Source of the DNA: Capitella teleta | Taxonomy: Eukaryota; Annelida; Polychaeta; Capitellidae | DNA: 64,000 bases | Assembly: GCA_000328365.1 (NCBI GenBank) | Contig: KB310004.1 | Span: forward strand, 369,888 to 433,887 | Direction: 5' to 3' | Shown here: positions 27,029-40,768 of the stretch, piece by piece | How the letters are laid out: every line of letters begins with the position of its first letter | How positions within the stretch are numbered: the first letter of the stretch is position 1 | Made by a program: the position numbers and the translations under genes | Notes under the pieces: generated by a model | What the model saw: the letters and a program-made list of their open reading frames with translations, nothing else | The model's database searches: none | What the model was told of the DNA's origin: nothing

Positions 27029-29379
27029 CATGTAACCATATGGTTATTATAGGGAGATTAGCTTTTTTATGCACACAGATTCGACATGGCTCGTGAAAAG
27101 TACCCCTTTCATGTCGCCCGTTGCCTTGGCAACCCTGCCATTCTTTCGCAGATTCCGGTTTCAGCGCACTGAAAACGCTCAACTTTCGCACAAATTAAAA
27201 TTTTTTCATCAAACTTGGGTTCGGTTTTATCTCTTCTGTATTTTTATACACATAATAGTATGAATTTTATGTCGGATAGACGTGAATTTTATAATTCGTG
27301 TGAAACTGCGAGTCGCGGGAATTGTGGGATAGGTGGCAGTACATGCACCGCAGCGTTTAATGTTCTTGTAGCAACATCGCCTAAATATCACCGCTAAATA
27401 TGACTACAATAATATCCTTCGATTTGATGAACCTCAAAAGTTTGACAAACAATGGTTATTATTCAACCGAAACATTTATTGTTACTGGTCAGACGATCTT
27501 TAAATACAAGAACTGGATAATTATAATGATTGTGCGAAACGGGTATCGTCCGGGACGGAGCTAGAACCGGAAGAGCTAGGGTGACCCATAGTCGTCAGGA
27601 CAGCGCTACCCGGATCTCCAAACTAATTCCTCCCATCCGCGGCGTCGAAATTGGGTTGCATGGCCACTTGATCGATGAGTGCGGACACGGTTAGGCGACG
27701 GTTTCCTGATGCTGAGCTCATTCCGAGATTCAATCCTGATCGACCCCTGCACACCCTCAGAGGCGTCTCAGATCGGCCCAACATGCAGCAGGTTTGGATG
27801 GAACAGCGTCGTTTTATCTGACTAATTATCTGTAAGACTGTAAACGTTAGAAAACTAAATGACCCCACTTAACGACTATTTGGAACTTTAGGTGAATATA
27901 TATACTCCATATCATATCTATACGTGCTGCACCCTGTCATAGAACTTATATTTATCTCATCTGAGGGGAGGAGTTAAATCAGTTATACATCATCAGTATG
28001 CAGATTTACGCATGAGCAACAGGCAATTAATGCATGTAATATTATTATGATTTCCAAGGTTGCATACTTGGCATGATAAAATAAATCAATTATGAATAGG
28101 CTTATTGTCTATAATCATACACCGCTGAATAAAACTAAATTTGCTTGGGTTTTGTCAGAATGCCTTTTTACGTTGTACACGAAAGGCACATATGCCAAGG
28201 CAGCTGCGAAATAGTGGCTCCATCAATTGCGTCACAGGGCACCGATTAACACAGGGCGGAAATCTGGAAACCTGGTTACGCAATGGTAACCATGGCTACA
28301 TCTATTACTTTTACCTTTATTAATCCTTACTCTTTTCGGTAAAACACAAGAGGGATTTTATCCAACAAGTTGCGTGCTACACAGTATACAACAGATTGCT
28401 CAATTTCATTTTAGGCTTAGACTGTTTCACCTGTACGTGTACATGTGTGCTACTGTACAGTTTGGCAGCACTGTAGATTGAACGCGAAGAATCAGTGGAA
28501 TCAAATATTAGGGACGCATAACACATATCGGAGTGGGTCGCGGGTAAACGTAAGAACCACCTGCCTCTCTTCCGCGGGGGAAGCGGTCATGACGCTCAGG
28601 TAGCGCACCTAATGTGCTTCTCTTTCCAACTGATGAATACAATGAATAATGCCAAGTGGTTATACAACAATAAAACAAAATTTATTATTATTTATAATTT
28701 CCTGAAAGTTGATCGCGAAGTTACATACACCTGTGTGTGAATGAAGGCATGGTGTTCCGAAGGCAAATAGTGAAATAAATTATTATAACTCAGTGGTAAT
28801 ACTAAGTAATCGATCGATTCCAGTCAATTCACGTTAATATATTATTTTGATTGTGTTAATATTATTATATCTCTCCTCAACTAGTAAACAAATAAAACAA
28901 AGCAATGTAAAAAAAAAAATCAAAAAAAAATTCAAAAAAAAAAATAAATCTATAATAATATTCTGATAGCATGTATGCACGATCACATACTATATCATAT
29001 ATGAATCAGCATTTACTTTTTAGCCTGACCACCTCTCAGTGTGCCGCAGGCGAGGTCTGCAAGCGGCACTTCCGGTTGAAGCATTATACATATAGCAGCG
29101 CTGATTTTCCATTTGGTTTACATTGGGTTCATATGCAATGACCTTCACCTGATATGATCAATGTCAAACGAGCAGACGAAGGCAGAACCATCGGTTATGT
29201 CGTTGCACAATATGCTGATTCGATATCAGTTCATTTAGCCACTTGAAGTAGAGAAATCTATACAAGCACTGGTGCGCTGAGTGTGGTTATAACACAGCGA
29301 ATAACCGAACACTCTGGCGATGTTTTTTCTCTAAATAATGACACATTTGCTGTTCAGAAATCTCGGTGCACTCTCTCGA
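27029..29379. other. Intergenic, no gene seen
   Basis: Contains an X-box-like site at 27120, a second weaker one near 28285, GC-rich decayed sequence at 27540-27800 and AT-rich DNA. No coding exon was recognised. Confidence 0.45.
27120..27133. promoter_or_regulatory. X-box-like (RFX) site
   Basis: GTTGCCTTGGCAAC is a near-perfect palindrome, one base from the RFX ideal GTTGCCATGGCAAC. It lies about 200 bases upstream of the first recognisable exon of the repeat-coded minus-strand gene. Confidence 0.45.
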
Positions 29380-29432
29380 TATAAAGCTTCTTGCCGCAAT
29401 TGCTTCCACTTGAATCGGTTCTTTGGAGACAG
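29380..29432 (+). promoter_or_regulatory. Putative TATA box and 5' UTR exon of the questin-oxidase-like gene
   Basis: TATAAAG at 29380-29386 is followed by a strong donor, GACAG/GTAGGT, at 29432/29433. Together with the acceptor at 30190 this gives a plausible short untranslated first exon and a 0.76-kb intron. No transcript evidence is available. Confidence 0.35.
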
Positions 29433-29776
29433 GTAGGTGGTCAATGATTCAGTCAATGCATGTGTGGTATTAGTGCATGCGAGTTGATCCTATACTTTGT
29501 GGGTCACGTAGGCATGGATGTAGTGTATATGGCGGGATATTTGACATATGCGGCTCAGACTACTATTCATTATTCAACTTCATGTCGCGTGGGAATGTCG
29601 AGATCTCAAGTTCCAGGCTCGGTCGGCCCACAAGGCGTTATAATTGTGAGTTATTATTCGTTGATTATGATTCCTATGGCTGACTCCACGGACCTTCCCA
29701 GCTGTACAAGAAAGCAGAATGCCGTTTGCTACTCAACTACTGTATATGGTCATAAAGACCCTTTACTTGCGACCTA

Positions 29777-29882
29777 TCGAGGGTAAAGGGGTAACCCCTT
29801 GTCCCTGGTTTCTACTCTGGCGTGCATTGACATGTAACACAACCGAGTGTTGGCCGAGCGCCGGAGCCGTAAAACTTACCGG
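29777..29882. repeat. Dispersed repeat C (SINE-like), copy 2
   Basis: This is the partner of 26946-27028. It has GGGGTAACCCC, TCTGGCG and GGAGCCGTAAAAC in the same order, and lies in the presumed 5' UTR intron of the next gene. Confidence 0.4.
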
Positions 29883-30050
29883 AGCCTAATCGCTTTGCTT
29901 TGCTTTCGTTTGCCATTCATATTACCGAAGTCATTATTTGGTTTTCTCGATTGTATAGCACGTATCATTGACGGCAGTTGCGATAGAGCCGGAAAAGCAT
30001 AGTAGTTAAGCCGTAAGGCGACAGCAGCAAGAGTAATCTAGATGTGTGTC

Positions 30051-30063
30051 AATCATAACGCAC
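30051..30063 (+). promoter_or_regulatory. AATCATAACGCAC motif copy
   Basis: An exact copy of the recurring word, 135 bases before the questin-oxidase-like start. The sequence after it (CACTCTATTTACTCTCAAGCG) resembles what follows the 61736 copy. Confidence 0.4.
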
Positions 30064-30197
30064 TCTATTTACTCTCAAGCGAACACGCAATAGACTTAGT
30101 ATGTTATCATATCTCTGGAACAGGATAACAGCTATGGAGGGCCCATAATATTTTGTCACATTTTGACACGTGCTGCCAATCTCTCTTCAGAACCAAA

Positions 30198-31334
30198 ATG
30201 GATCAGATCCTTGCAGAAAATTCGACGTCCAAGTTCTTCATTGAATACGGCGGCTTCCTCTCGAACCACATGCCACACGCACTCATTGCCTTGCACCGAT
30301 TAGGAGCAGACCAAACGCGGGTGCAGAAATTCATCAAATGGTATGAACCAAAACTGGACAAGAAGGAACTCTACCCAGAAGAGGATGCTCTGGCTACGGG
30401 GGAGAACCCAGATGAACTGGTTGGGAAGAGGCGGAGGTTTTACGCGCTCTTGAATCACTATCAAGACGCACTTCAATCCAAATACGATGGAAATTTATCC
30501 AAACTTGTGGCCTCGGAGTTCCCGAAGTTGTCGTTGGGTTTGGCTGGATCCGCACTTCACGGCTTGATTCACTGTGGCTATGGACTATCAGCTGATAATT
30601 CAAGATTGACCCTTGAAGGCTTGAGCTATCTTCATCATTCGTACATGCCACTAACGGTGTCAGACCACGCCCCGAAACTGGACGCTTTAGGACAAGGAAG
30701 CATGGACATTTTAGATGTGGTCGAGATGTTGAGATGTGACGAGGAGCTCTACAACAGTATGGTGGTCGATTCTCAAGCAGAGAGTGCTCTGGTCAGAAGC
30801 CATGGCTATTTCCAGCCAAGGGTGGCTGCCCTATTGGTCAACCACGGTGATCGGTTGGCTGAGTATGTCCAGCAAATCAAGTTCAGTCCTGATGAGCACG
30901 CCTTCCGCTGGTTGGTGGACTGCGCTTTGGTTGTGTACTTGATCGCTGAGAATAAGAACGATTTCTTCTTGCTGCATGGCGTCACGGGTGCCTGGAGTTT
31001 GCTGAATATTAGCTCGCACCTGGATGGAGTGAGCCGTTCCGATTCGCTGCGTACTTACCTCGCTGTTCTCCTGGCGGCCTATCTGGCGGAGGACAGGCCC
31101 AAGCTCTGCCTCGATCGCTTGAATACCGACGAGAAAATCGGAATGAGTTGGAGGCAAATAGTAGATAAGGCTTTGGCTACAGAATATGATGAACATGTTT
31201 ACAAGTTGGTGCAGGTTTGCTGGGATATGGATAAGATTAATGAAGGTGAAAGCAAGAGTGAGTTGTACAAGAAGATTTCTCTGTATGCCATCGAAAATGA
31301 ACTTTTCTTGCTCAACAATGTTCCACGGTTGTGA
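30198..31334 (+). CDS. Questin-oxidase-like (DUF4243) protein
   Basis: A single coding exon of 378 aa in the questin oxidase-like family (Pfam PF14027). The family is named after fungal GedK, a Baeyer-Villiger-type enzyme that opens the anthraquinone questin; most members have no known substrate. Family features seen are EYGGFLSNHMPHALIALHRL near the N-terminus, HGLIHCGYGL and the His pair in YLHHSY, conserved histidines likely to form the active site. An upstream in-frame ATG exists at 30153, but CTCTCTTCAG at 30181-30190 is a good splice acceptor, so I chose the ATG at 30198. AATAAA at 31414 follows. Its neighbours have many introns, so an intronless coding region may reflect retroposition or transfer from a fungus or bacterium. 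That origin is inference. Confidence 0.88.
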   Translation: MDQILAENSTSKFFIEYGGFLSNHMPHALIALHRLGADQTRVQKFIKWYEPKLDKKELYPEEDALATGENPDELVGKRRRFYALLNHYQDALQSKYDGNLSKLVASEFPKLSLGLAGSALHGLIHCGYGLSADNSRLTLEGLSYLHHSYMPLTVSDHAPKLDALGQGSMDILDVVEMLRCDEELYNSMVVDSQAESALVRSHGYFQPRVAALLVNHGDRLAEYVQQIKFSPDEHAFRWLVDCALVVYLIAENKNDFFLLHGVTGAWSLLNISSHLDGVSRSDSLRTYLAVLLAAYLAEDRPKLCLDRLNTDEKIGMSWRQIVDKALATEYDEHVYKLVQVCWDMDKINEGESKSELYKKISLYAIENELFLLNNVPRL

Positions 31335-32457
<1,123 letters not shown>

Positions 32458-35400
32458 TTAGGCCGTTTCACTCTTGATGCTACTGGGCAGATCAGTTCTG
32501 GCAGTGACTGCTGTCTGTGAGTCCTTCATGGTCCTCGTGGTGAACTCGTCATCCTCGTCAAAGTCAACTTCAATCCAGTTGCGCAGTAGATCATCAGTTG
32601 GGGGTCTAAACGGATTAACCGTGAATGTGTAGAGGTAGGGGTTGATGGCAGCATTCAGGGGCACAATAAAGATCGAGATCCAAGCAGAAAATGACTGTGG
32701 AAGGAATGACAAGGTGTGGATATGATGGGAATGTTGGTGCTTACAGTGCTGACATGGTAGCCCCACAAGGCCATGGCCCCAACTACGATCAAGGGCAGCC
32801 AGATAAGAAAATTAGTGCTTATCACCAAGAACAAGCGCCGGGTTATAATCATCTCGTTTTCTCTGTTGGTATTGAAGCGATTGGTGAATAAAATAAGCTT
32901 ATGGACTCAAGACAAACCGATAGATGAGTTCGTCTTCTCTTGCCAATTCTTTATCTTCGTCAGTTGCATCCATCAAATCCTCTGGTAGTCGGAATTCTGG
33001 CAGAGTAGGATCCACACCTTTCATCCAGGCTTTCATAGCTCGTATGAATCCTAAAAATAAAAAAATAATAAACACAAAAAAAAAAACAACAAAAACAAAG
33101 CCAGAGACATACAATATAAGCAGTTTACAACTCACCGACACAAGTTACCAGGTAACAAATGAAGTTAAAGATGACAAATAACGCCATGGAAAATTCCCAG
33201 CCACTCTGCGTCTTGCCCTTTATGATGTTGTAGGTTGTGCAAGTTCCGGTTCGTACAAATCCCATGTCATCTTGACCAAAATATCGGAACTCAAGAATTG
33301 GAGCCACGCTGGACAGAGTAGCCGCTGTCCATCCAAGCGCAATGAAGCCTCTGACTCCGCGGACCCCAATTCCATGGGACATGCATCCAGGCACGAGGTT
33401 ATAGACTCTATCTAATGCTAACAGCATGATCAGAAAAGTGGACATTTCACAAGAGGATATTTGGAGAAACCCAGCCAGCTTGCAGATCGCACTTGCCCTC
33501 CACTTGTCGGCCTGAAGGATGTAATTATCTCTGTAGTACTGATCAGCGGACACCACGATCATCAGGTAAATTCCCATCAAGAGATCAGCAAAGGACAAAT
33601 GCTGCAGCAACAGGGATGGTGTTGTTTCATTCTCATATTTTGTACGTTGCTGTAAAATAATCAAGTTGCCTACTGAAGCCAGCAAGCCCAGAATCCAGAC
33701 AATTAGTCTCAGCTTAGGGTCGCGGATGAGATTATAGCAGGATGAAAACTCATCTGGCCTTGGGTAGCAGTCACTAATATGCTCGGCATAGCAACATAGC
33801 AAGAATTTGTCCGTGTACAGAGTGGTATTGGTTGGAAAGTATACAAAAGAAGCGTCCTCGATCTTAGTTACGCGATTCCCTCGGATATCCACGCTTTTCA
33901 ACTTTTTGAAATAAATCGGATTTTTAGCTCCAGAAAACATCCGATTGCTGAAGGAAAAGTTCTTCAAAGTTTCGATCTGGTTGTAAGACATGTTAACTTT
34001 TTCTATGTTATCCAGTCCTGACAAGTAGTAGCCTTCTAGTGAGCGGATTTCCTGGTGGGACAGATCAAGGTCGGTTAGAGCAGTCAAGCCTTCGAAAGCC
34101 CCTTCAGAAACGTGCGATATTCTGTTATCCTGAAATAAGGAATGCAGTCAGATACTAATTAAATGGTATTCATGCTGGCGTTGTTGTAAATTTAATAGAA
34201 ATTCAAATTTATCTTAGACCCGGCTGAATTGTCAAACTGTGTACTGCAACGCAGTAAGACCATACATGAACTTGTTTACATGTAGTGGCCACATAATGAT
34301 ATGGTTACAAACTTTCAATTGCCAATAGCTGTAGATAATGTATATTGTTTGTTTTCTTTACCAACTCCTTTTGCATGTGCCTTGTGGTGCAATGTGCATA
34401 AACATAGCACAGTACAAGTGTAAATCATATAACAGTATTTCAGAATAGTCACCTGGAGTGTGAGTGTTGTCAGCCCTGAAAGTCCGATGAAGTTATTCTC
34501 TGAGAAGCCTCCAATCTTATTGTTGTGAAGATATAGCTCTTTCAAAACACTCAGCTTTTTAAAGTATTTGTCTGTGATTGAAGACAATAGATTATATGAC
34601 AAATCGAGGCGGTAGAGCTGGGTATATCTAGGAAGAGAAACCTAAGTCAGAATCACAGGGGATCAAAGTTGGACATACCCAGCAATTTCTGGGGGAATGA
34701 CTTCCATTAGATTATGCCTGAGAAATAGGCCTTTCAATTTATAATGCCGCTCAGGTGTACTTGGTCGAAGAAGAGCTGGATATCAGAAGAAAAAAAAACA
34801 TGGTAGAACCAGAAGTGCACATAGTGACATTTACCAGTGAGCTTTAAATCGAGACAGCTCATCGTGTCTCCGAAACAAGTGCATCTTGACGGACATGGCT
34901 TTGATTGCAGCTCACAGAGGAACTCGTCTTCCCCGTGAAGAGTGCAATCAATTTTTCCATCACAAACCTGGTCTTGTCGGATGCAATACGTTTGGTTGCG
35001 ACAACGAAATAATCCTTACAATACAGATGCGTGATCAGATAGAAATAGTGGTAGTGACAGGCTTTACCTGGACAGGCGTAATTTTCGCAGCTTTCCTCAT
35101 CCTCCCCATTAGGACAGTCTATGTGATGATCACACACTCGTTTGATGGGCAGGCAATAAGAGTTAGGACACTTGAACAAGCCTCCACAGTTCATTTGAGC
35201 ACAATTAGCAAGGTGTGAGCCAGTTCTGCAGTGGGCAAGGTCTCCAAATTTGTCAATGTCATAGACACAGGTCAGAGCTCTGTCAATGCACTGGCCAACA
35301 TATGCCGTACATCGAACTTCTCCTTGCAAGCATGGGGTTTGTTTGTTGGGTTTGTGAATTATAACCTCTGTGCTGTAGTCGGCAAGACCAAAAGCTGATG

Positions 35401-38400
35401 ACAGTTTTAACTCATCAAGAGGAGTAAGACCCGAACAGTCAGGAATCAAGTCATTTATCTTTGTGGATGGAATGCAGGTGCCATTGTTGCACAAAATTCC
35501 CTTGTTACTCTTACAGGTTTCTGTGAAGCTGCAGTTATGTTCATCTGAGCCGTCGATGCAGTCATTGAAGTAGTCACATCTCTTTTCTGCATCATAGCAT
35601 TGGCCAGAGTCGCACTGAGCTTCGTCAGTTTTACAGGGAGGCTTGTTACAAAATTCTTCATCGGATTGATCTCTTGGGCAATCCACAGCATAGTTGCAGA
35701 GTTTCGAGAGTGGAATGCATCCTCCTAACCGGCACTGGAAATACAGCTCATTGCAAACACAACTAGGTCCTAAGCATTCTTTGAAGCAGTATTCCAAGGT
35801 TCCCGAAGACTGCAAACTAGAATCGGCTTCACATATGTCTTCCACGCTGCATGCATTTTCGTCAGTTTCGTCATTGCAATTTATAATACCATCACATCTC
35901 TGATCAGCTAGAATACAGGTTTTGTCATCACAACTGTGAGACATCACATTAAGCAGTTGAATGCAAATGCCTATAATTCACCTACCTAGTTTGGTGAGGA
36001 CCACAATTGTCGAGTGGAATATTTGGTGATTTCTGACACATGAAACCAAATAGGTTGTACTTGCTAGCTTCTTCATTGTCGCTTAGAATGCGAGACAAAA
36101 CCCATTCTGTGTTATTGCTCAAACAATTCTCAACATGTTCGGAGACTATTTTCCACGTGTGTTTCTGAGTGTTGTCCTCAGACAAGTTTGGATTCGTGGC
36201 CACACGAATTCCCCAGATTGTTTGATCTTTGACGAGGTTGTCCAGAATTTGTGCAAGAAGTGGAAACAGGTCATCAGTAATCACAGCTCCTTGTCCGTCT
36301 ATGATAGGATTCCGACAGTCATTGGGAGGGGTTTTTTTCCTGGTCACAGTTGAAGCCTTTCCCAGGTAGAAACATTTGTTGTCAAGTAAGAAGTATGGCA
36401 AGTCACATTCATAATTTGGCAGTTCCAAATTAGTAATGCCCTTTTCTTTTGAGGTTCTCAACTTAGCTCCTAAGGTTCTGGTATTATACTGTGTTGCAGG
36501 AGGAACCAAAGGAGGAGCCTCGCATAAGGGAAGAGTACCTTCAATTGATTGGTCACATGGAATAGAATACCAGTAAAAAGGTGATGTAAAAGTATCAAAG
36601 TTCATAACCGCACAATCCCATCCGGCTAATACCGGTGGGTTAATATGATTGGCTGACTGCCTGATGAGGGGTGAATATACTGCATCAAAGCTTTTGCTCC
36701 AGTCAAGACTTGATCGTGCCTTATCTGGTCTTCTCTTGAAGTTCCCAGGAACTCCCCAATTCATATAGGTAACTGGTGTGTCATCGATCCAGCGAAAATT
36801 GCGGCCCTGATTTAAATAAATAAAATAATTGTATAATTGTGACAGGTATTTAGCAAATTATCAATTTATTAGGAAATTATATAAGTGTTGGTACTCACTT
36901 GTTTTCTGAGTCCTAAAAAGTATGACTTGGATCCTGGAATAAACCTGAGAAAACGAGACCACCAGGTGTAGAAAGATTTCAGTTTGATCCGCTTCAGTTC
37001 AAGTTTGCTGTCAATTTTGACAAGATTTCCATTGTGTTCTTCACACTTCCTCTGAGCATCTTCAAATGTAATGGCATTTTCCGAGAGGTTGAGGACTGAC
37101 CCAAAGGAATCTGATGTCCAAATCACCTTGTAACAACTATCATGTACCTGTATTGAGAGAGAAGCATTTAAAATTCGTCTGACCAGTACACGTACGTACC
37201 TTATCATAACCATGTGGGCAGTCAATTTCGCTTAATTCCTCCTCGGAATCCCATTCTGTTTCTTGCTCTTCTTTGAAGTTGATATACAGGTAGCAATCAC
37301 CCATGTAATCCTCACAATTTTTCTGTCGATGAACCGTGATTAGTCTGGACCAATTCTGATGGTCGGTGTCCATGCCCCATGTACTGAATTTCATTGGTAG
37401 TGTAGGCAGATTTGTCCATGATAGAGAGCTAAGGTCTTTTTTAATCTCCATCTGGTCAGTAAAGCATCCTGAATTACCACAATCTGGTTGAGCGTAGTAA
37501 GCATTGAAAGTGTAGAACTTTCCCCGGGAAGTTCTGGGGTCAAGATAGGTCATTTGGTAAGTTCCAGATGTCACAGGCAATTTTGCCTTCGCACAAGGAG
37601 GAAACAGCATGCTGTCAGCGTGAATGTTTGGTTTGAATGACCCGCACCTCGACGGCTCGATGCTCATGGTGAAAGCTCCACTCGCTCTAACTGATACCGA
37701 TTGGTAGGACACAAAAACTCTTGTTCCCAGCCATTCCTCTACCAATGGGCCAGGTTTTTCAAAATGTTCAAACGAATATGGAATTTCCCTCGAATATTGG
37801 ATGTGAGATTCCGATACTTTGTATGGGACAACAATCCGGGTGATAAATTTGCTGGTGGCCAAGATGGTTGGACCATCCCTTCTTAGTTCAATGTCGCAGC
37901 GGTCAAACGAGGCCCGCCGGTAAATTGGAAACTCTTGCAAGACACAGCATTTGGATTTAAAGCAAGAGAAAGTCAGATTTCTGGTTCTTCTGTCAGCATT
38001 ATCATCTACAGAGATATCGAAGAAGTTAGTTGGTAGGCTGAAGGAATCATATGTTGGCCTTGTGCAAATTTGCCAAAATCCCTGGCATTCTGTTGAATAA
38101 AGTTCAGCTTTAAAGTCGCCCCTCTCTTGTGAGATGTTATGATAAGGGTACTCCACATAACTGTAGTAGATAATGAGCAGAGTCCTTCCAGTAGATGTGA
38201 TCTTGTGAGCCCCTCTCCTAGTTGGACTAAAGATACCTTTCGGTTCATCAGAACAAAACGGCCCAATACGCTCCTCCTCAGAACCATTTTTATTGAAGAA
38301 GTTTCCACTGTTAACGACCAACAGACCTTCATACAAGCAGTCATCATAATTTGGACCATTGACTTCAAATGTTTTGATGGACATTTGGATGAAGTTTTTT

Positions 38401-40407
38401 GGAACGTGTATCTTCCAGGCACATATGATGGCTCTCTTATCCTGTTTCAGCTTGGCAGTCTTTGGCAAACCAATTGTCACACCCATCGCAGCTTCCTCGT
38501 CCAGGATGAGTTCTGGAGGTCCCATGCAGTCCTCATTGCTGACAGTTCTCTGCAGAAGGTCTTCAGTTGGAACAAGTTCACTTGTCCAAGAACAATTGAG
38601 ATCTGTGCCATATTGACCCTTCTCTGTCAGTTGCGAACGACGAAGAACAAGAAAGAGCTAAAAGAAATTATCTGACATTAAAAAAAAAGCTTCTGTCGTG
38701 AACTCACTTGGAAACCAGTTGATACAACTGTCTTTTTCATTGGAACCATCTCACCATCAACTGACCTGTGGTACAGGACCTCCAGCAGATGGCTCATGAC
38801 CCAGGGACCATCATAAACATTGGTGGTATCATTACCGTCAACTCCAAGGAAACTCAACGTCATTCGAATCCGCCGGCTGAAGTCCACACGGACGTGCCAT
38901 TCATTGTAGTAGTAGCTATCGAGGTAAGTTTCCAGTTTTGTTACTGGAGATTCACTCAGTGTAAATTCTCCAGAGTTTACATAGCGATAACGGACTATCT
39001 CTGAGTAAGTCTCGGCAATCCCTGGGTCAACAACCTATGACAATACAATCACGTGAACCTTTATGATGTGAGCATTCGGCTGGGTTACCTGATAGACTGC
39101 TCTGAAGCCTTTCTTTCCAATTTCCCCGTCACTGTGGGCCTTGATCATCATGTAGCGACTGGTGCCGTAGATGGTGAATTTATCAAGGCGACCACAGTAC
39201 CTCCCATACACAGTGGCGTTGTCGTCGTAGCCATCGTGGATGGTCACCCAGTCATAGGTGCAATTCAAGTTGGAGGATTCCAGGTAGAATTCATCGATTG
39301 TTAAATTCACGAAGAATCCGTCCGGTACCTCCAGGTACCTTTATAAGGAAAAGACCCTCATACAATCAAAGGACAACTTTCTGCGGTTTGCTACTGAATA
39401 TCGGGACTTTAGCAAAACAGTTTTATGTATGGTGTCCGCTGATACACACGCTAGCCTTGTGTATGAGACAATAATTCAACCCCTTTGTAACTGAGCACAG
39501 AGCTGTTTTCATGTACTGATTAAATTCGTTATGGCTGTTTCCAACTTATCAATGAGAAAATCTGATTGGTCCACAGGCATATGTTGGGGTGCATATAAAA
39601 AGTATATTGAAATGACACAAAGTATGTAGTCTACATGACACCAGACACTAATTATAACGCAAAACTACCGGAAAACACTATAATACTTGTAGGTCTGCCA
39701 TTAGGGCGTGATATTCTCCGCCGATGTCGGCCGACATTTTGTAAGCGGGAGCACCAGACACTAATTATAACGCAAAACTACCGGAAAACACTATAATACT
39801 TGTAGGTCTGCCATTAGGGCGTGATATTCTCCGCCGATGTCGGCCGACATTTTGTAAGCGGGAGCATTTATACGAAAAGGCTTCGATCGTGGTACTCGCC
39901 CTGGCGTCAAGAAACTAGTTTGTCATGTAAGCAAGGATCTTGTTTAATTTAGTACTACATTCCGATTAAGATAAGCATGACACAGTGCATTGTCACTCAC
40001 CATACACAATCCATGAAGGGTTCATAGGTCACAGACGGGGCCACGCCTTTGTACCCCATTCGCACAGTTCCACACGGTTTTGCTGAATATTCAGGAGCTT
40101 CACATCCAGTTTGGTTCGCAAACTCTGATGCACACTCTTGGTAATGTCTCATCAAGCAGTCGTGAAGCTGCTCGATGGCCATCATCAGCGTCGGCATCTG
40201 CTTGGCCAGGTTTGAGCATTCTAAGGTTGTATTGCCGATGTATTTGAACCAGGTATACTTCTGCGAGAGGTTCGCCACAACTGCTTCCAAGTCAACAGTT
40301 GGGATGTTCTCACTTGTATACCAGTCTTTATCCATTTCAACCTCAATGCTCTCGCAGGAACACCCACTTACCAGTAGGGTCATTAAACATATGTATAATG
40401 ACCACAT
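32458..40407 (-). CDS. LGR-type GPCR with CUB, C-type lectin, LDLa and LRR ectodomain
   Basis: Fourteen exons join in phase: 40407-40001, 39338-39089, 39034-38708, 38657-37200, 37147-36899, 36806-35986, 35933-35068, 35014-34835, 34775-34679, 34627-34453, 34129-33136, 33050-32918, 32862-32745, 32694-32458. They give 2,103 aa. Order: signal peptide (MWSLYICLMTLLVSGCSC); CUB (about 104-219); a second CUB-like region; a long unclassified part; a C-type lectin domain (from 815, with WDCAVMN); a degenerate second lectin-like part; six or seven LDLa repeats (about 1165-1490, CDGxIxC, SDE/EDE motifs); a Cys cap; LRRs; a Cys-rich hinge; 7TM from about 1750 with LSFADLLMGIYL, DRV at 1850 and NPYLY at 2043. 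The 7TM resembles relaxin-receptor and molluscan GRL101 LGRs. An in-frame ATG at 40740 would add a poor N-terminus. The 32918 donor (GTTTGT) is weak. The ligand is unknown. Confidence 0.85.
39639..39864. repeat. Perfect 113-base tandem duplication in LGR intron 1
   Basis: 39639-39751 and 39752-39864 are identical by eye. Each unit contains ATTATAACGCAAAAC and GCCGATGTCGGCCGACA. Identity implies a recent duplication or an assembly artefact. Confidence 0.93.
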
Positions 40408-40768
40408 ACTTGAGTGATGGATGCCTTGCCTACGACAGCCAACGCCCGAATGAGAATCATCAGGAAACAGATCTGCTGTTTTTCTTTTGCTTTTTCTTTT
40501 CTTTTTGGTCTCGAATGAAATCGTGATGATTGGAAGCAGATAATCGTCGCCTTCTACCTGTGTTGGCTCTGGTTTCGTGGGATGGTCTTTGCTAATCGTG
40601 ACATCGAATCTAGGGTCTAAGTCTTTTAGTGGCGGTGGTCGTGTGATGGATCTGTTAATCTTGATATACAATGTAGTAGAGAATATAATATATACAGAAC
40701 AGCAAAAGCAACGCAACGAAAACAGCCATAACTTGATCAATCGCGGAAATATTATATTAAAAATATAT

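Noticed and set aside
30153-30197. Upstream in-frame ATG for the questin-oxidase-like gene
   Set aside because: A good splice acceptor lies between it and the chosen ATG, and the family similarity starts after the second ATG.
40408-40740. In-frame N-terminal extension of the LGR gene
   Set aside because: The segment is lysine-rich and unlike an ectodomain, while the ATG at 40407 starts a good signal peptide.
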